Source: Neopusillimonas maritima
GTDB taxonomy: Bacteria; Pseudomonadota; Gammaproteobacteria; Burkholderiales; Burkholderiaceae_B
Length of the DNA: 64,000 nt
Assembly: GCF_040930455.2 (NCBI RefSeq)
Contig: NZ_CP170494.1
Direction: 5' to 3' (one strand)
In this document: piece after piece, positions 9,852-18,144 of the stretch
How positions within the stretch are numbered: position 1 is the first letter of the stretch
Layout of the letters: every line of letters starts with the position of its first letter
The notes under the pieces: generated by a model
The model's input: only the letters and a program-made list of their open reading frames with translations
Told to the model about the DNA's origin: nothing
Database searches by the model: none
Program-made: the position numbers and the translations under genes

Positions 9852-9868
9852 GAACAACGCTGTTGTTC
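9852..9868. promoter_or_regulatory. Inverted repeat upstream of hmgA, candidate operator
   Basis: Perfect seven-base arms GAACAAC / GTTGTTC around a three-base centre lie between the ribosome site of hmgA and the end of the creatininase gene. The position, 17 bases before the chosen start, would suit a repressor of hmgA-fahA. In other bacteria this pathway is often controlled by IclR-type HmgR. No regulator gene adjoins the pair here, and I found no convincing -35/-10 next to it. Confidence 0.4.
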
Positions 9869-9911
9869 CAATGAAATAACAAAATGCGTTCAAGCGCAAG
9901 GAAAAGCGTAC

Positions 9912-10808
9912 TTAACGCACCGATTGCGCGCGCTGCTTAACGCGTTCCTCAATGGCGTCCGCCGCCCGCTCAGCCGACAGGCGCAGCGAACGACGCCCTT
10001 CTTCCAGGCTGGCGGCCGCCGGATCGCCCAGATAGCCTTGAGGGGTTTTGGCACGGGCATGTTCAAACCCCTTGCGCCACTCGTCCAGATCTTCGGGTCC
10101 GAAGTCGGTTGACAACAAACCGCGACGCACCTCGTCGTGCACAAGATCGGGACACGAGCACAGCATCATCGATGTTTCCCATTGCCCGGCATGCACGTCA
10201 ATGAATTTGGGCGGCGCGTCGTCATCTTCATCGAACGCCGACGGCGAAGACGTCAGCGCACCGAACAACTTGCCACTGCCGGCCTTATGCACGGTCACTT
10301 TCGGATCGTTCAAAGGGATACCCAGGCGCAATAACAAGGCGGTATCAGAAACGAAACTGATATCCATACCCGTTCGCTCAACCCCCTTTTTGATGCCCTC
10401 GAAAATGGTCAGGTTGTGCAAACGATCGCCATGCCCGGAAAAACAGAACACCCGACCAAAGCCATCACCTTTGAAGCTGTCGAACAAATCGGACATGAGT
10501 TCAACCATGATTTCCGGCCGCACCTTGTAGGAAGCCGGGAAAGCGCCGGAGACAACATTAATGCCCCAATAATAAGGCGGCACAATTAAAGCCTGAATCC
10601 CCCGTTCAGCCAGAATTTTCTTGGTTTCTCTTAACCGTGCCTGAGGAATGTAGACATCGGTACCACAGGGCAAATGAGGGCCATGCTGTTCAATAACACC
10701 AAAAGACCACAACAAGATGGCACCGTCTTTAGCCGCCTGGTCAACTTCAAACCAGGTCATCTCGGCAATGGTGTCGGAAAAGACATTCACAACGCGTTCT
10801 TGCGACAT
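9912..10808 (-). CDS. Creatininase family amidohydrolase
   Basis: A 298-residue member of the creatinine amidohydrolase superfamily. Metal-site motifs are visible: LLWSFGVIEQHGPHLPCGTDVYIP supplies the Glu, His and Asp ligands, SGHGD a further His, and DVHAGQWETSMM the C-terminal Glu. Relatives open cyclic amides (creatinine) or hydrolyse formamides (FAPy deformylase ArfB). The gene is last in the operon that starts with the ring-cleavage subunits at 17265, 21 bases after the ABC ATPase. A hydrolytic step on an N-containing ring-cleavage product or lactam is therefore plausible. True creatinine degradation is unlikely, since no creatinase or sarcosine oxidase gene is nearby. Confidence 0.82.
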   Translation of the reverse strand: MSQERVVNVFSDTIAEMTWFEVDQAAKDGAILLWSFGVIEQHGPHLPCGTDVYIPQARLRETKKILAERGIQALIVPPYYWGINVVSGAFPASYKVRPEIMVELMSDLFDSFKGDGFGRVFCFSGHGDRLHNLTIFEGIKKGVERTGMDISFVSDTALLLRLGIPLNDPKVTVHKAGSGKLFGALTSSPSAFDEDDDAPPKFIDVHAGQWETSMMLCSCPDLVHDEVRRGLLSTDFGPEDLDEWRKGFEHARAKTPQGYLGDPAAASLEEGRRSLRLSAERAADAIEERVKQRAQSVR

Positions 10809-10829
10809 ACAACCACTCCCGGCATGAAA

Positions 10830-11537
10830 TCAGCTTTCCTGACCCACGCCAATATAACGATCAATCGTGGCTTCATCCCGGCTAAGTTCGGCACTTAGCC
10901 CCGAATAAACCACATGACCTTGATCCAGGATAATGGCGGAATGCGTCATGGCCAGGGCCACAATCGGATGCTGCTCCACCACCAACGTCGTCAACCCCGT
11001 TTCACGGGTCATCTGCATAACGGCTGCCGACAACTCTTCAACAATAATCGGCGCCAGGCCCTCCATGGGCTCATCAAGCAAAAGTAAGCGTGGATTGGTC
11101 ATCAGCGCACGCGCAATCGCCAGCATTTGCTGCTCGCCCCCGGATAACTGCGAGCCCAGATTCGCCTGGCGCTCTTCAAGCCTGGGAAAAAGCGCGAAGA
11201 CCTTGGCAAGGTTCCACGGCCCCTTGTCTTGATGCACCACCATTAAATTCTCAGTCACGGTTAGCGAAGGGAAGGCCTCCCGTTCCTGCGGCACCCAGCC
11301 CAGGCCCGCGTGGGCGCGTTGTACCGGCGAACGCCGGTTCAAAATTTCACCCTGAAATCGGAGGTTACCTGAGTAATGTGTCGTTAAACCCATTATGGTT
11401 TCCAGCAAGGTGGTTTTACCCGCACCGTTGCGACCCAATACGGCAACGCTTCGCCCTTCCTCGACCTGCAAAGAGATATCATGCAAGGCAATCGCATCGC
11501 CATGCCCGGCCGACAACTTTTCGATTTCAAGCAGCAT
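10830..11537 (-). CDS. Branched-chain-type ABC transporter ATP-binding protein (LivF-like)
   Basis: An ATPase of the HAAT (LivF) type with Walker A GRNGAGKTT, signature LSGGEQQM, Walker B RLLLLDEP followed by MEGLAP, and a switch His in VVEQH. I start it at ATG 11537 (MLLEIEKLSAGHG, 235 residues). The longer upstream reading frame overlaps LivG heavily and has no family similarity, and LivF proteins begin at this motif. It overlaps the end of the LivG gene by 11 bases. With the neighbouring LivG, LivM and LivH subunits it should power import of the substrate of this catabolic operon. Confidence 0.92.
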   Translation of the reverse strand: MLLEIEKLSAGHGDAIALHDISLQVEEGRSVAVLGRNGAGKTTLLETIMGLTTHYSGNLRFQGEILNRRSPVQRAHAGLGWVPQEREAFPSLTVTENLMVVHQDKGPWNLAKVFALFPRLEERQANLGSQLSGGEQQMLAIARALMTNPRLLLLDEPMEGLAPIIVEELSAAVMQMTRETGLTTLVVEQHPIVALAMTHSAIILDQGHVVYSGLSAELSRDEATIDRYIGVGQES

Positions 11538-12270
11538 GTTTATGCCCCAAATAGACGTCGCGAACCCTTTGGTCGGCCCCAATTTCTTCCGGTGTACCTT
11601 CCACGAGCACCCCACCTCCCACCAACACCGTAATGCGCTTGGCAAAACGAAACACCAATCTCATATCGTGCTCAATCAGCAAGATGGCCAAATCGGAAGG
11701 CAGAGAATCGATTAAACGGAAAAGCTGGTCACCCGCTTGGGTGGAAACACCGGCTGCGGGCTCATCCAGCAGCAATACCTTGGGCTTTCCCGCCAAAGCC
11801 AGGGCCACCTCCAGCAAGCGCTGTACCCCGTAAGGCAACTCTCGCGTCATGTGGTTCATATATTGACCCAAGCCGACCGCCTGCAAGAGTTCACGGGCTT
11901 CCTCACCGGTGCGACGCCCAAGCGCGGCCGTACCAAACACGCGTAAAGCGTTACCGTCGCGCTGAGCGATCGCCAACGAAACCGCTTCAACGGGCGTCAT
12001 GGACCGAAACAACGCGTTAATTTGGTATGTCCGCCCCAGCCCGCGTCGGGCCCGTTGATGCGGCGGCAAACGGGTGATCTCTTGCTCGTCGAGCAAAATC
12101 TTGCCCGAATCGGGCTTTAGTTGACCGGTGAGTAAATTGACAAGCGTTGTTTTTCCGGCTCCATTGGGGCCGATAAGCGCATGTCTGGCGCCGCGCGGAA
12201 GCGTTAGATTAATGTCTCGAGTAACATACAGCGCACCGAAATGCAGATCCAGGTTTCTGATCTCAAGCAC
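11527..12270 (-). CDS. Branched-chain-type ABC transporter ATP-binding protein (LivG-like)
   Basis: A 247-residue ATPase with Walker A GPNGAGKTT, the long LivG-type insertion before the signature, a slightly unusual signature (LPYGVQRLLEVALAL instead of LSYGQQR) and Walker B KVLLLDEPAAGVS. It ends with the family tail VYLGHKHAA. It overlaps the permease gene upstream by eight bases and LivF downstream by 11. Together with LivF it forms the heterodimeric motor of a complete five-subunit importer. Confidence 0.92.
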   Translation of the reverse strand: MLEIRNLDLHFGALYVTRDINLTLPRGARHALIGPNGAGKTTLVNLLTGQLKPDSGKILLDEQEITRLPPHQRARRGLGRTYQINALFRSMTPVEAVSLAIAQRDGNALRVFGTAALGRRTGEEARELLQAVGLGQYMNHMTRELPYGVQRLLEVALALAGKPKVLLLDEPAAGVSTQAGDQLFRLIDSLPSDLAILLIEHDMRLVFRFAKRITVLVGGGVLVEGTPEEIGADQRVRDVYLGHKHAA

Positions 12271-13267
12271 GATCCTGCTCCTTGTTTAGCTTGGGTCGGC
12301 GGCGGCGAACGAGCTGTTGGAAAGAACCGAATGCACCTTCGGGCAAAAACAATACAATTACCACCAGCGCCCAACCCAGCCAGAATTGCCAATAAATTGG
12401 GTTCATCCCCGAGAGCAAATCTTGCAGAATAATAAAAGCCGCGGCACCCAGAATACCGCCGTACAAGTAGCCGGCCCCACCAATAATCAGCATGGTTAAC
12501 ACATCGGCACTCCGATGAAACGCCAGCACATCAATTGCCACGTACTGCGTGGTTTGCGTGAGCAGTGCGCCGGCCACGCCCGCCAGTGCAGTTGAGATCG
12601 TATAAGCAATAGTTAACGCACGACTGTTGTCTACACCTAATGCGGCAGTTCGCTTCTTGTTCAGCCCAATGCCACGCAAAGTAAGGCCCAATGGACTGCC
12701 AATGATTTTTCGTACCACCAGCAAACCAAACATAAGCCAACACAGCGAATACCAATAACCGGTTTTGCCGGCAAAATCGAATTCAAACAAACCCAGCACC
12801 GGTGCAATCACCACACCATACAACCCATCGATACCGCCGGTAATGTCATTCGCTTTATTTGCCGCTTCGAACAGCAACAGCCCCAGGCCAAGCGTCACTA
12901 GCAAGCAGCTTAGCTCAGTGCCCCGCGCAACCACACGCGCCGTTATCAAACCCAACAAGCCGCTTGCCACCATGGCAACTAACACGCCGGTAATCGGCTC
13001 AGTCCAGCCGTACTTGCCGAGCCAGGCGGCCACATAAGCGCCCAAGCCGAAATAAGCGGCGTGCCCCAGAGACACAATACCCGCGTAACCCATGGCCAAA
13101 TCCAGTGACAGCGCAAACAGCGCCACAATAACCACCAGCGTAGCCAAAGGTAAATAGTTGGGGTAGATGAAGAAAGCCGCGATGGCTGCCACCCAAAGCA
13201 AAAGCTCGGCGGCGTGCCAGGATTTATAAAAAGGATCACCCCGATGGGAGGCCGGTGTCCAACGCAT
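12263..13267 (-). CDS. Branched-chain-type ABC transporter permease (LivM-like)
   Basis: The 334-residue inner-membrane permease has about nine hydrophobic segments and the LivM core LSLDLAMGYAGIVSLGHAAYFGLGAYVAAW, followed by the cytoplasmic coupling region SPLGLTLRGIGLNKKRTAALGVD. Its start codon overlaps the stop of LivH by one base (TAATG), implying coupled translation. The charged C-terminal tail RRRRPKLNKEQDRA is typical of LivM members. Confidence 0.92.
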   Translation of the reverse strand: MRWTPASHRGDPFYKSWHAAELLLWVAAIAAFFIYPNYLPLATLVVIVALFALSLDLAMGYAGIVSLGHAAYFGLGAYVAAWLGKYGWTEPITGVLVAMVASGLLGLITARVVARGTELSCLLVTLGLGLLLFEAANKANDITGGIDGLYGVVIAPVLGLFEFDFAGKTGYWYSLCWLMFGLLVVRKIIGSPLGLTLRGIGLNKKRTAALGVDNSRALTIAYTISTALAGVAGALLTQTTQYVAIDVLAFHRSADVLTMLIIGGAGYLYGGILGAAAFIILQDLLSGMNPIYWQFWLGWALVVIVLFLPEGAFGSFQQLVRRRRPKLNKEQDRA

Positions 13268-14142
13268 TAAACACCTCCCGTTTTAAGACCACGCAAACCT
13301 TGCGGGCGTGCCATAAGAATAAGAATCATGATGGCATACATGGCGAACGAGCCTAAATCTGGTAAGTAATACTTGGTGGCAATGTCGAAAAAACCTAAAC
13401 CCATGGCAGCAATAAAGGTGCCGCTAACCGAACCGGCGCCCCCCACCACCACAACCAGCAAAGCAAGAACCAGATACTTAATGGCAAACGCCGGATCCAG
13501 GCCAAGGGCCTCAACGCCCAGCGCACCGCCCAGGCCGGCCAAAGCCGTGCCTACCGCAAAACACACCATAAATACTTTCTGGATGGGAATACCCAAGGCC
13601 GCCGCAACACGTTGATTATCCACCGCCGCCCGTACCATAGACCCAAAGCGGGTTTTATCCAAAGCCAGCGTAAGCACAACCAACAATACGACACTGATCA
13701 CCAACAAAAGCAGCCGATAACGTGAAAAGGAAATTTCCTCTCCAAGATAAATACGACCCGTTAGCACTTCGGGAATTTGAATGAGCTGAAGCGAAGGCCC
13801 CCACAAGTAGGTAACCGATGCGCCCACAATCATCATGACGCCGATGGTGAGCAACACTTGTGCCAAAGGACTGCGACGGTAGACCAACTGAAACAGTGAA
13901 CGCTCAAGAATCATGCCCACCAAGGTGGCCAGTACAACGGCGGCCAACACCGAAATACTGAACGGCCAGCCCAGGTAATTCGTAAAACTGACGACAAAAT
14001 AACCGCCCACTATCGCCAGGGCAGTGTGGGCAAGGTTCACGAATCCCATCATTCCCAAAGTGATTGACAGCCCTATGGAGAGCAGAAAAAGCAGCGCTCC
14101 ATAGGACACCCCGTCAATCACGACCCCTATAAAATTCACCAT
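13267..14142 (-). CDS. Branched-chain-type ABC transporter permease (LivH-like)
   Basis: A 291-residue permease with about eight membrane segments. The N-terminal GVSYGALLFLLSIGLSITLGMMGFVNLAH is the LivH signature, and the EAA-like coupling loop is RFGSMVRAAVDNQRVAAALGI. It precedes LivM and follows the binding-protein gene after a 73-base gap. In such Burkholderiales HAAT systems the cargo is often an aromatic acid or amide rather than an amino acid. Confidence 0.92.
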   Translation of the reverse strand: MVNFIGVVIDGVSYGALLFLLSIGLSITLGMMGFVNLAHTALAIVGGYFVVSFTNYLGWPFSISVLAAVVLATLVGMILERSLFQLVYRRSPLAQVLLTIGVMMIVGASVTYLWGPSLQLIQIPEVLTGRIYLGEEISFSRYRLLLLVISVVLLVVLTLALDKTRFGSMVRAAVDNQRVAAALGIPIQKVFMVCFAVGTALAGLGGALGVEALGLDPAFAIKYLVLALLVVVVGGAGSVSGTFIAAMGLGFFDIATKYYLPDLGSFAMYAIMILILMARPQGLRGLKTGGV

Positions 14143-14215
14143 AGGTTTAGTCGCTTATTGTTAGTTTTAACGGTATATGAACAACTTTAATGAAAAGAAA
14201 GTCGATTGATCCGGA

Positions 14216-15400
14216 TCACTCTTCCTTGCCTGGATCTTTCACCATGGGAATGGTGTCGAATTCAACGTTGTACAGCTTGCCGTCTACTTTCTCTACGCGG
14301 CGAATGTAAACGTTCTGCACCACATCGCGATTCTCGTCGAACTCAATGGGGCCACGCGGGCTGGTAATTTTCATGTTCTTGGCCAGCTCTACGGCTTTAT
14401 CGCCGTCAATATTACCGTCCAGCTCACGAATAATGTCATACATCATATTCATGCCATCCCAGGTCGCGGCCATGTAAAAGTTCACACGGGCATCGGGACC
14501 ATGAACAGCTTGATAAGCCTTGATCAACTCCTTGTTCTCAGGAGAGTCATGCGCCATGGAGTAGTGATGACTGGTAACCAGACCCAGCGCCACATCGCCA
14601 ATCCGATCAAGAAAGACATCATCGGTAATGTCGCCCGTTGTAATCAGCTGAATGCCCTGGTCTTTCAGCCCACGTTGTTCATAAGCCTTAAGCAATTGAA
14701 CCCCGGTATCGCCGGATGGCACGAAAGCAAAAATGGCATCGGGCTTGGCATCGCTTGCGCGCTGCAGATACGGACCGAACTCTGGGTTGGCCATGGGCGC
14801 GCGGACACTGCCCAATACTTTGCCACCCGCCGCTTCAAACGCCTTGATGAAGGCTTTTTCCGAGTCCAGACCTGGACCGTAATCCGACACAAGCGTATAA
14901 ACCGTTTTAATATCATTTTCAGCGGCCCAGGCTGCCAGCGGCGCAGATACCTGAGGCAGGGTGAACGAAGCACGTACGATATAAGGTGAACGCATCACAA
15001 TGCTGGAAGTGGCAGCAGCGTTCATGATGATCATCGGGGTTTTCGATGCCGTTGCAATCGGTGCCGCACCCATGGCGTTGGGCGACAACCCAAAACCGGC
15101 CAGAAAATCAACCTTTTCCACCGACACCAGCTCCTGAGCTGCGCGCCGCGACACTTCCGGATTCGGCCCGGTGGTATCACGATAAATAATTTCTACTTTA
15201 TGGCCATCCACCGTATCGCCTTTGGCTTTCTGAAACGCCTCGATCGTGGTTTGAACTTGTCGACCATAATCTGCAAACGGGCCCGACATTTCGGTGATGA
15301 CACCGATGCGGATTGGTTTTTTCTCTTGTGCAGCAACGACAGTAGAACTTAATGCAAGTACGGCGGCAGCAAGGCTGCCCAAAACGGTTCGGCGTTTCAT
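14216..15400 (-). CDS. ABC transporter substrate-binding protein (Leu/Ile/Val-binding family)
   Basis: Periplasmic receptor of 394 residues with a signal peptide (MKRRTVLGSLAAAVLALSSTVVAA, cleavage expected after the Ala run). The mature start KKPIRIGVITEMSGPFADYG is the type-1 periplasmic-binding fold used by HAAT importers. It lies between the cysteine hydrolase and LivH, inside the operon of the LigA/LigB-type dioxygenase, so its ligand is probably that pathway's substrate. The family fold does not reveal the ligand. Confidence 0.93.
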   Translation of the reverse strand: MKRRTVLGSLAAAVLALSSTVVAAQEKKPIRIGVITEMSGPFADYGRQVQTTIEAFQKAKGDTVDGHKVEIIYRDTTGPNPEVSRRAAQELVSVEKVDFLAGFGLSPNAMGAAPIATASKTPMIIMNAAATSSIVMRSPYIVRASFTLPQVSAPLAAWAAENDIKTVYTLVSDYGPGLDSEKAFIKAFEAAGGKVLGSVRAPMANPEFGPYLQRASDAKPDAIFAFVPSGDTGVQLLKAYEQRGLKDQGIQLITTGDITDDVFLDRIGDVALGLVTSHHYSMAHDSPENKELIKAYQAVHGPDARVNFYMAATWDGMNMMYDIIRELDGNIDGDKAVELAKNMKITSPRGPIEFDENRDVVQNVYIRRVEKVDGKLYNVEFDTIPMVKDPGKEE

Positions 15401-15447
15401 TTAATTCTCCTTGATTAAAACCGATTCCAACAGGCTTCGACAATGCG

Positions 15448-16095
15448 CTACGACAATGACTGAGGAGCCCACTGCGCCACCACATCGGTGGTCTCACAAA
15501 GCTCCCCAAAAAGAAACTGCATATTCATCAGACTGGCCTCATGCAACGGCGGGGTGTGTGACGCAACCGCGTCCTTCACAACGGCGGCGATATACCCCAA
15601 GGAATGCGCCTCGCGCACTGTGGACTCGACACACACTTGCGTTTGAACCCCCCCGAACACGAGCGTTTCGATGTTTTTTTCCTGCAAAACGCCATGCAAC
15701 GGGGTATTCGAAAACCCGCTATACGCATGTTTAATAACCACACTTTCGTTGGGCATGGGTGTAACCCCGAACCACTGCGCACCCCAGGTGCCCGGCTCGC
15801 AACACACGGCCGTAATTGCCCGCTGATCAAGTTTGCGCTTCATCGCAACAGGAATACGCTCCGGAGAGTAATCGGAGCCGATCCAGACAACCGGTACGCC
15901 CGCCGCTCTGGCTGCACTCACCAATGCGGTCAGGTTGTCGCAAATAGTGGCGGCAGCCGCCACATCTTTGCCCATTACTGCATCGATATATCCGCCGGGT
16001 GCGCAGAAATCGTTCTGCATATCAACAATAACCAAAGCCGCTGACCCGGATGTGAGCAATTCGCTTAATGATGCGACTGTTTTTGTTGCCGTCAC
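15448..16095 (-). CDS. Isochorismatase-like cysteine hydrolase (amidohydrolase)
   Basis: A 215-residue member of the isochorismatase-like / N-carbamoylsarcosine amidase superfamily with the full catalytic triad: Asp in VIVDMQNDFCAPGG, Lys in VIKHAYSGF and Cys in TQVCVESTVREA. Members with Cys hydrolyse amides (maleamate, nicotinamide, N-carbamoyl compounds), whereas true isochorismatases lack it. Translation starts at GTG 16095, with AAGGGG six bases before it. The gene sits ten bases after the dioxygenase beta subunit, which suggests it releases ammonia from an amide formed after ring cleavage. A similar enzyme is encoded at 24650. Confidence 0.85.
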   Translation of the reverse strand: MTATKTVASLSELLTSGSAALVIVDMQNDFCAPGGYIDAVMGKDVAAAATICDNLTALVSAARAAGVPVVWIGSDYSPERIPVAMKRKLDQRAITAVCCEPGTWGAQWFGVTPMPNESVVIKHAYSGFSNTPLHGVLQEKNIETLVFGGVQTQVCVESTVREAHSLGYIAAVVKDAVASHTPPLHEASLMNMQFLFGELCETTDVVAQWAPQSLS

Positions 16096-16105
16096 GCAAG
16101 GCCCC

Positions 16106-16954
16106 TTAAGTTAAATCCCAATAGGAACCGCCCATGCCACAACGCAACGGGACGGACGGAACATAAAACACGCTTTCAGCGTTCGGACGCCCCGCTTCCG
16201 CTGCAGCACCCATTGCCACCAGCCAGGCCAGCAATTCACCCCCGCCGCCGTCGCCGCCTTCAAGGTACTTTTCAAATGGCAATTCACGCTCAACTTGCGC
16301 CACATCCCCATCTTCAAGAAGGCCCATAAACCAACGGTCAAAATCCTCATGAACCGTGAAGTAGTCCACACCACCGGGATCATGCGACAGCCCCCCGGTC
16401 GCCATCACAACCACACGCTCGTCGCTGGGATAAGCACTTACGATGCGCGCGATTTGCTTGCCTACTTCCAGGCAACGCCCCGAAGACGGCGTGGGCGGCA
16501 CAATCGGATTCATATGAATCGGAATAAACTTGGCATCGTATTTGGGAAATAGAAACTTCAACGGCACCGACCAGTTATCGTCGAAAAGCAGATGCTCGGC
16601 AAAGGCATGGTTGATGCCTGCCTTGGCTGACTCACGCACCAGTGCGCGCGCCATATCACGATGACCTGCAATAGCGTAATCGGGCACATTCAACCAATCT
16701 TTGAACCACGGTGCCGGGCCGTCCCAGTGATCACCAATTCCGACACAAAAATCAGGAATATTGCTCATGGGAAAATTCAGCAAGTGGTCGTTCGCCACCC
16801 CAATAATGACGTCGGGCTTTAATGCCTCCATGCGCCGCGCAAACTCGGCATAGCCGGCCAGCACCGCATCTTGTTCTTCCTTGGGAGCACGATCAAGCCA
16901 ACCGGTAACACCCGGTGCGTGCGCAATCCCCATGGTTGCAACTAATTGCGCCAT
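16106..16954 (-). CDS. Class III extradiol ring-cleavage dioxygenase, LigB-type beta subunit
   Basis: A 282-residue catalytic subunit of the protocatechuate 4,5-dioxygenase superfamily. Expected residues are in place: His12 (GIAHAPG) and His57 (VANDHLLNF) as iron ligands, and His191 (ATGGLSHDPGG) at the acid-base position, comparable to His12, His61 and His195 of LigB. The small LigA-like subunit is encoded two bases upstream. The neighbours, a cysteine amidohydrolase, a creatininase and an ABC importer, are not the lig genes for protocatechuate (no dehydrogenase, lactonase, hydratase or aldolase). I therefore infer another ortho-diphenol or aminophenol-like substrate. Confidence 0.86.
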   Translation of the reverse strand: MAQLVATMGIAHAPGVTGWLDRAPKEEQDAVLAGYAEFARRMEALKPDVIIGVANDHLLNFPMSNIPDFCVGIGDHWDGPAPWFKDWLNVPDYAIAGHRDMARALVRESAKAGINHAFAEHLLFDDNWSVPLKFLFPKYDAKFIPIHMNPIVPPTPSSGRCLEVGKQIARIVSAYPSDERVVVMATGGLSHDPGGVDYFTVHEDFDRWFMGLLEDGDVAQVERELPFEKYLEGGDGGGGELLAWLVAMGAAAEAGRPNAESVFYVPSVPLRCGMGGSYWDLT

Positions 16955-16956
16955 TC

Positions 16957-17265
16957 TTAGCTCCCTTCCTTCAAAATACCCATTTTCTCGGCATACAGGC
17001 GTGCCGCATCGCTATCGTTGTGGTTGTATCCGCCCCCTTTGAACAAGCGGCTCACCTGCGGCAAAAAGTAAGGATGAACACCCAAAGCACCCAGGCCGGC
17101 AATATCCATGTTCCGCCAGGCTTCGCGTTCTGCAGGCGTCAAACCGAAATCCTCCATGGACGCTTCCATGTCGTTTTGGAATTTGCGAAACTTCTCGGCA
17201 TCGCGACGCAGCTCAAAAACCATTTGATTCGACGGCAATGTCCGGTCGACATTCTGAATTCCCAT
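16957..17265 (-). CDS. LigA-type alpha subunit of extradiol dioxygenase
   Basis: A 102-residue all-helical protein of the LigA superfamily. It has the characteristic motif FGLTPAEREAWRNMDIAGLGALGVHPYFLPQVSRL, which caps the active site of the beta subunit in PCA 4,5-dioxygenase. It is the first gene of the minus-strand operon that runs down to the creatininase, and only 95 bases separate it from the divergent GntR gene, so the promoter must lie there. The two-subunit arrangement points to a LigAB-like enzyme rather than a fused gallate dioxygenase. Confidence 0.85.
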   Translation of the reverse strand: MGIQNVDRTLPSNQMVFELRRDAEKFRKFQNDMEASMEDFGLTPAEREAWRNMDIAGLGALGVHPYFLPQVSRLFKGGGYNHNDSDAARLYAEKMGILKEGS

Positions 17266-17299
17266 CGATTTTTTCTCCTAATTCCGATTTATTAAGCTA

Positions 17300-17330
17300 A
17301 TATCGACGAACTGTAGAGTCGTTTATAATT
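17300..17330 (+). promoter_or_regulatory. Candidate promoter in the GntR / LigA divergent region
   Basis: A TATAAT box at 17324-17329 lies 31 bases before the GntR start. The -35 region is poor: the best match, TCGACG, has only 15 bases of spacing. No clear box was found for the opposite strand, although the LigA operon must start in the same 95-base interval. A GntR/FCD repressor site is expected here, but I could not identify a convincing palindrome. Confidence 0.4.
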
Positions 17331-17360
17331 CCTGTCAAGAAACTGACCTAAGGGTTTTCC

Positions 17361-18071
17361 ATGTCTACGATCACAAAGCTTGATCCATCTCAAACCTTGT
17401 CAAACTCTATCGCTGAAAAACTGCGTGAGAACATCGTCAGCGGCAAGATGAGTCCGGGGTCGAAATTGCGCCTGGATGAACTTCGCGGCGTGTTCGGGGT
17501 AAGCTTAAGCCCCTTAAGGGAAGCCCTATCAAGATTGTGTGCTGAAGGTTATGTGGCAGCCGAAGGCCAACGAGGCTACAAAGTGGCTCCCACCTCACCT
17601 GCGAACCTAACCGAAATTACCCGGCTGCGTTGTGAAATGGAAAGTTTCGCTTTACGCGAGTCGATTCGCCTTGGTGACGACGAATGGGAAGGCGACGTAA
17701 TCGCCGCCCTGCATCGATTAAACAAAATTGAACGCGTTCATGTCGACGGCGATCAAATGAAACAATGGGAGTCCGCGCATGCCGCGTTCCACCGGAAATT
17801 GGTGGCGGCCTGCAATTTGCCTTTGCTATTGCATTTCTGTAATACCCTGCACGACCTGAACGATCGCTATCGCCGTATTTTTCTGAAGAACACGACAATT
17901 GACCGCGATGTTCGCCAGGAGCATGAAGCGCTTTGCCACGCAACCATCACACGCAACGCCGATGAAGCCTGCGCCTTATTGCGTAATCACATCGAGCGTA
18001 CATCGGCTTACGCGCTGAATGCGCTGAACCAGCAGATTGCGCAAACGCACAAAGATAAAGCGGCTTGTTGA
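17361..18071 (+). CDS. GntR family (FadR/FCD) transcriptional regulator
   Basis: A 236-residue regulator with an N-terminal winged helix (SIAEKLRENIVSGKMSPGSKLRLDEL, then GVFGVSLSPLREALSRLCAEGYV) and an FCD ligand domain rich in His and Asp (RLRCEMESFALRESI, AHAAFHRKLVAACN, EHEALCHATITRNADEACALLRNHI). Ligands of such domains are usually the pathway substrate or an organic acid intermediate. It is transcribed away from the LigA/LigB-ABC operon and is its obvious local regulator, probably a repressor relieved by the substrate. Its stop codon lies inside a hairpin shared with the convergent RidA gene. Confidence 0.9.
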   Translation: MSTITKLDPSQTLSNSIAEKLRENIVSGKMSPGSKLRLDELRGVFGVSLSPLREALSRLCAEGYVAAEGQRGYKVAPTSPANLTEITRLRCEMESFALRESIRLGDDEWEGDVIAALHRLNKIERVHVDGDQMKQWESAHAAFHRKLVAACNLPLLLHFCNTLHDLNDRYRRIFLKNTTIDRDVRQEHEALCHATITRNADEACALLRNHIERTSAYALNALNQQIAQTHKDKAAC

Positions 18072-18102
18072 ACCCCGGTTTTACCAGAATCCAACAAGCC
18101 GC
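18060..18102. terminator. Stem-loop between convergent GntR and RidA genes
   Basis: Perfect 11-base arms GCGGCTTGTTG (18060-18070) and CAACAAGCCGC (18092-18102) enclose a 21-base loop. The GntR stop codon is built into the left arm. Neither side has a good T-tract, so termination may be weak or factor-assisted. The location between two convergent genes supports a bidirectional terminator. Confidence 0.55.
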
Positions 18103-18144
18103 CTGAACACCCCGCTTTACGAAAGGGTGGCTTATGAGCAGCGC

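Noticed and set aside
9912..10808. True creatininase in a creatinine pathway
   Set aside because: No creatinase, sarcosine oxidase or cytosine deaminase gene is nearby, and the operon contains ring-cleavage genes.
11538..11645. N-terminal extension of the LivF-like ATPase
   Set aside because: It would overlap LivG by more than 100 bases, and the family begins at MLLEIEKL.
16106..17265. Protocatechuate 4,5-cleavage (lig) pathway
   Set aside because: The subunits fit, but none of the following lig genes are present, so a protocatechuate assignment is not supported.
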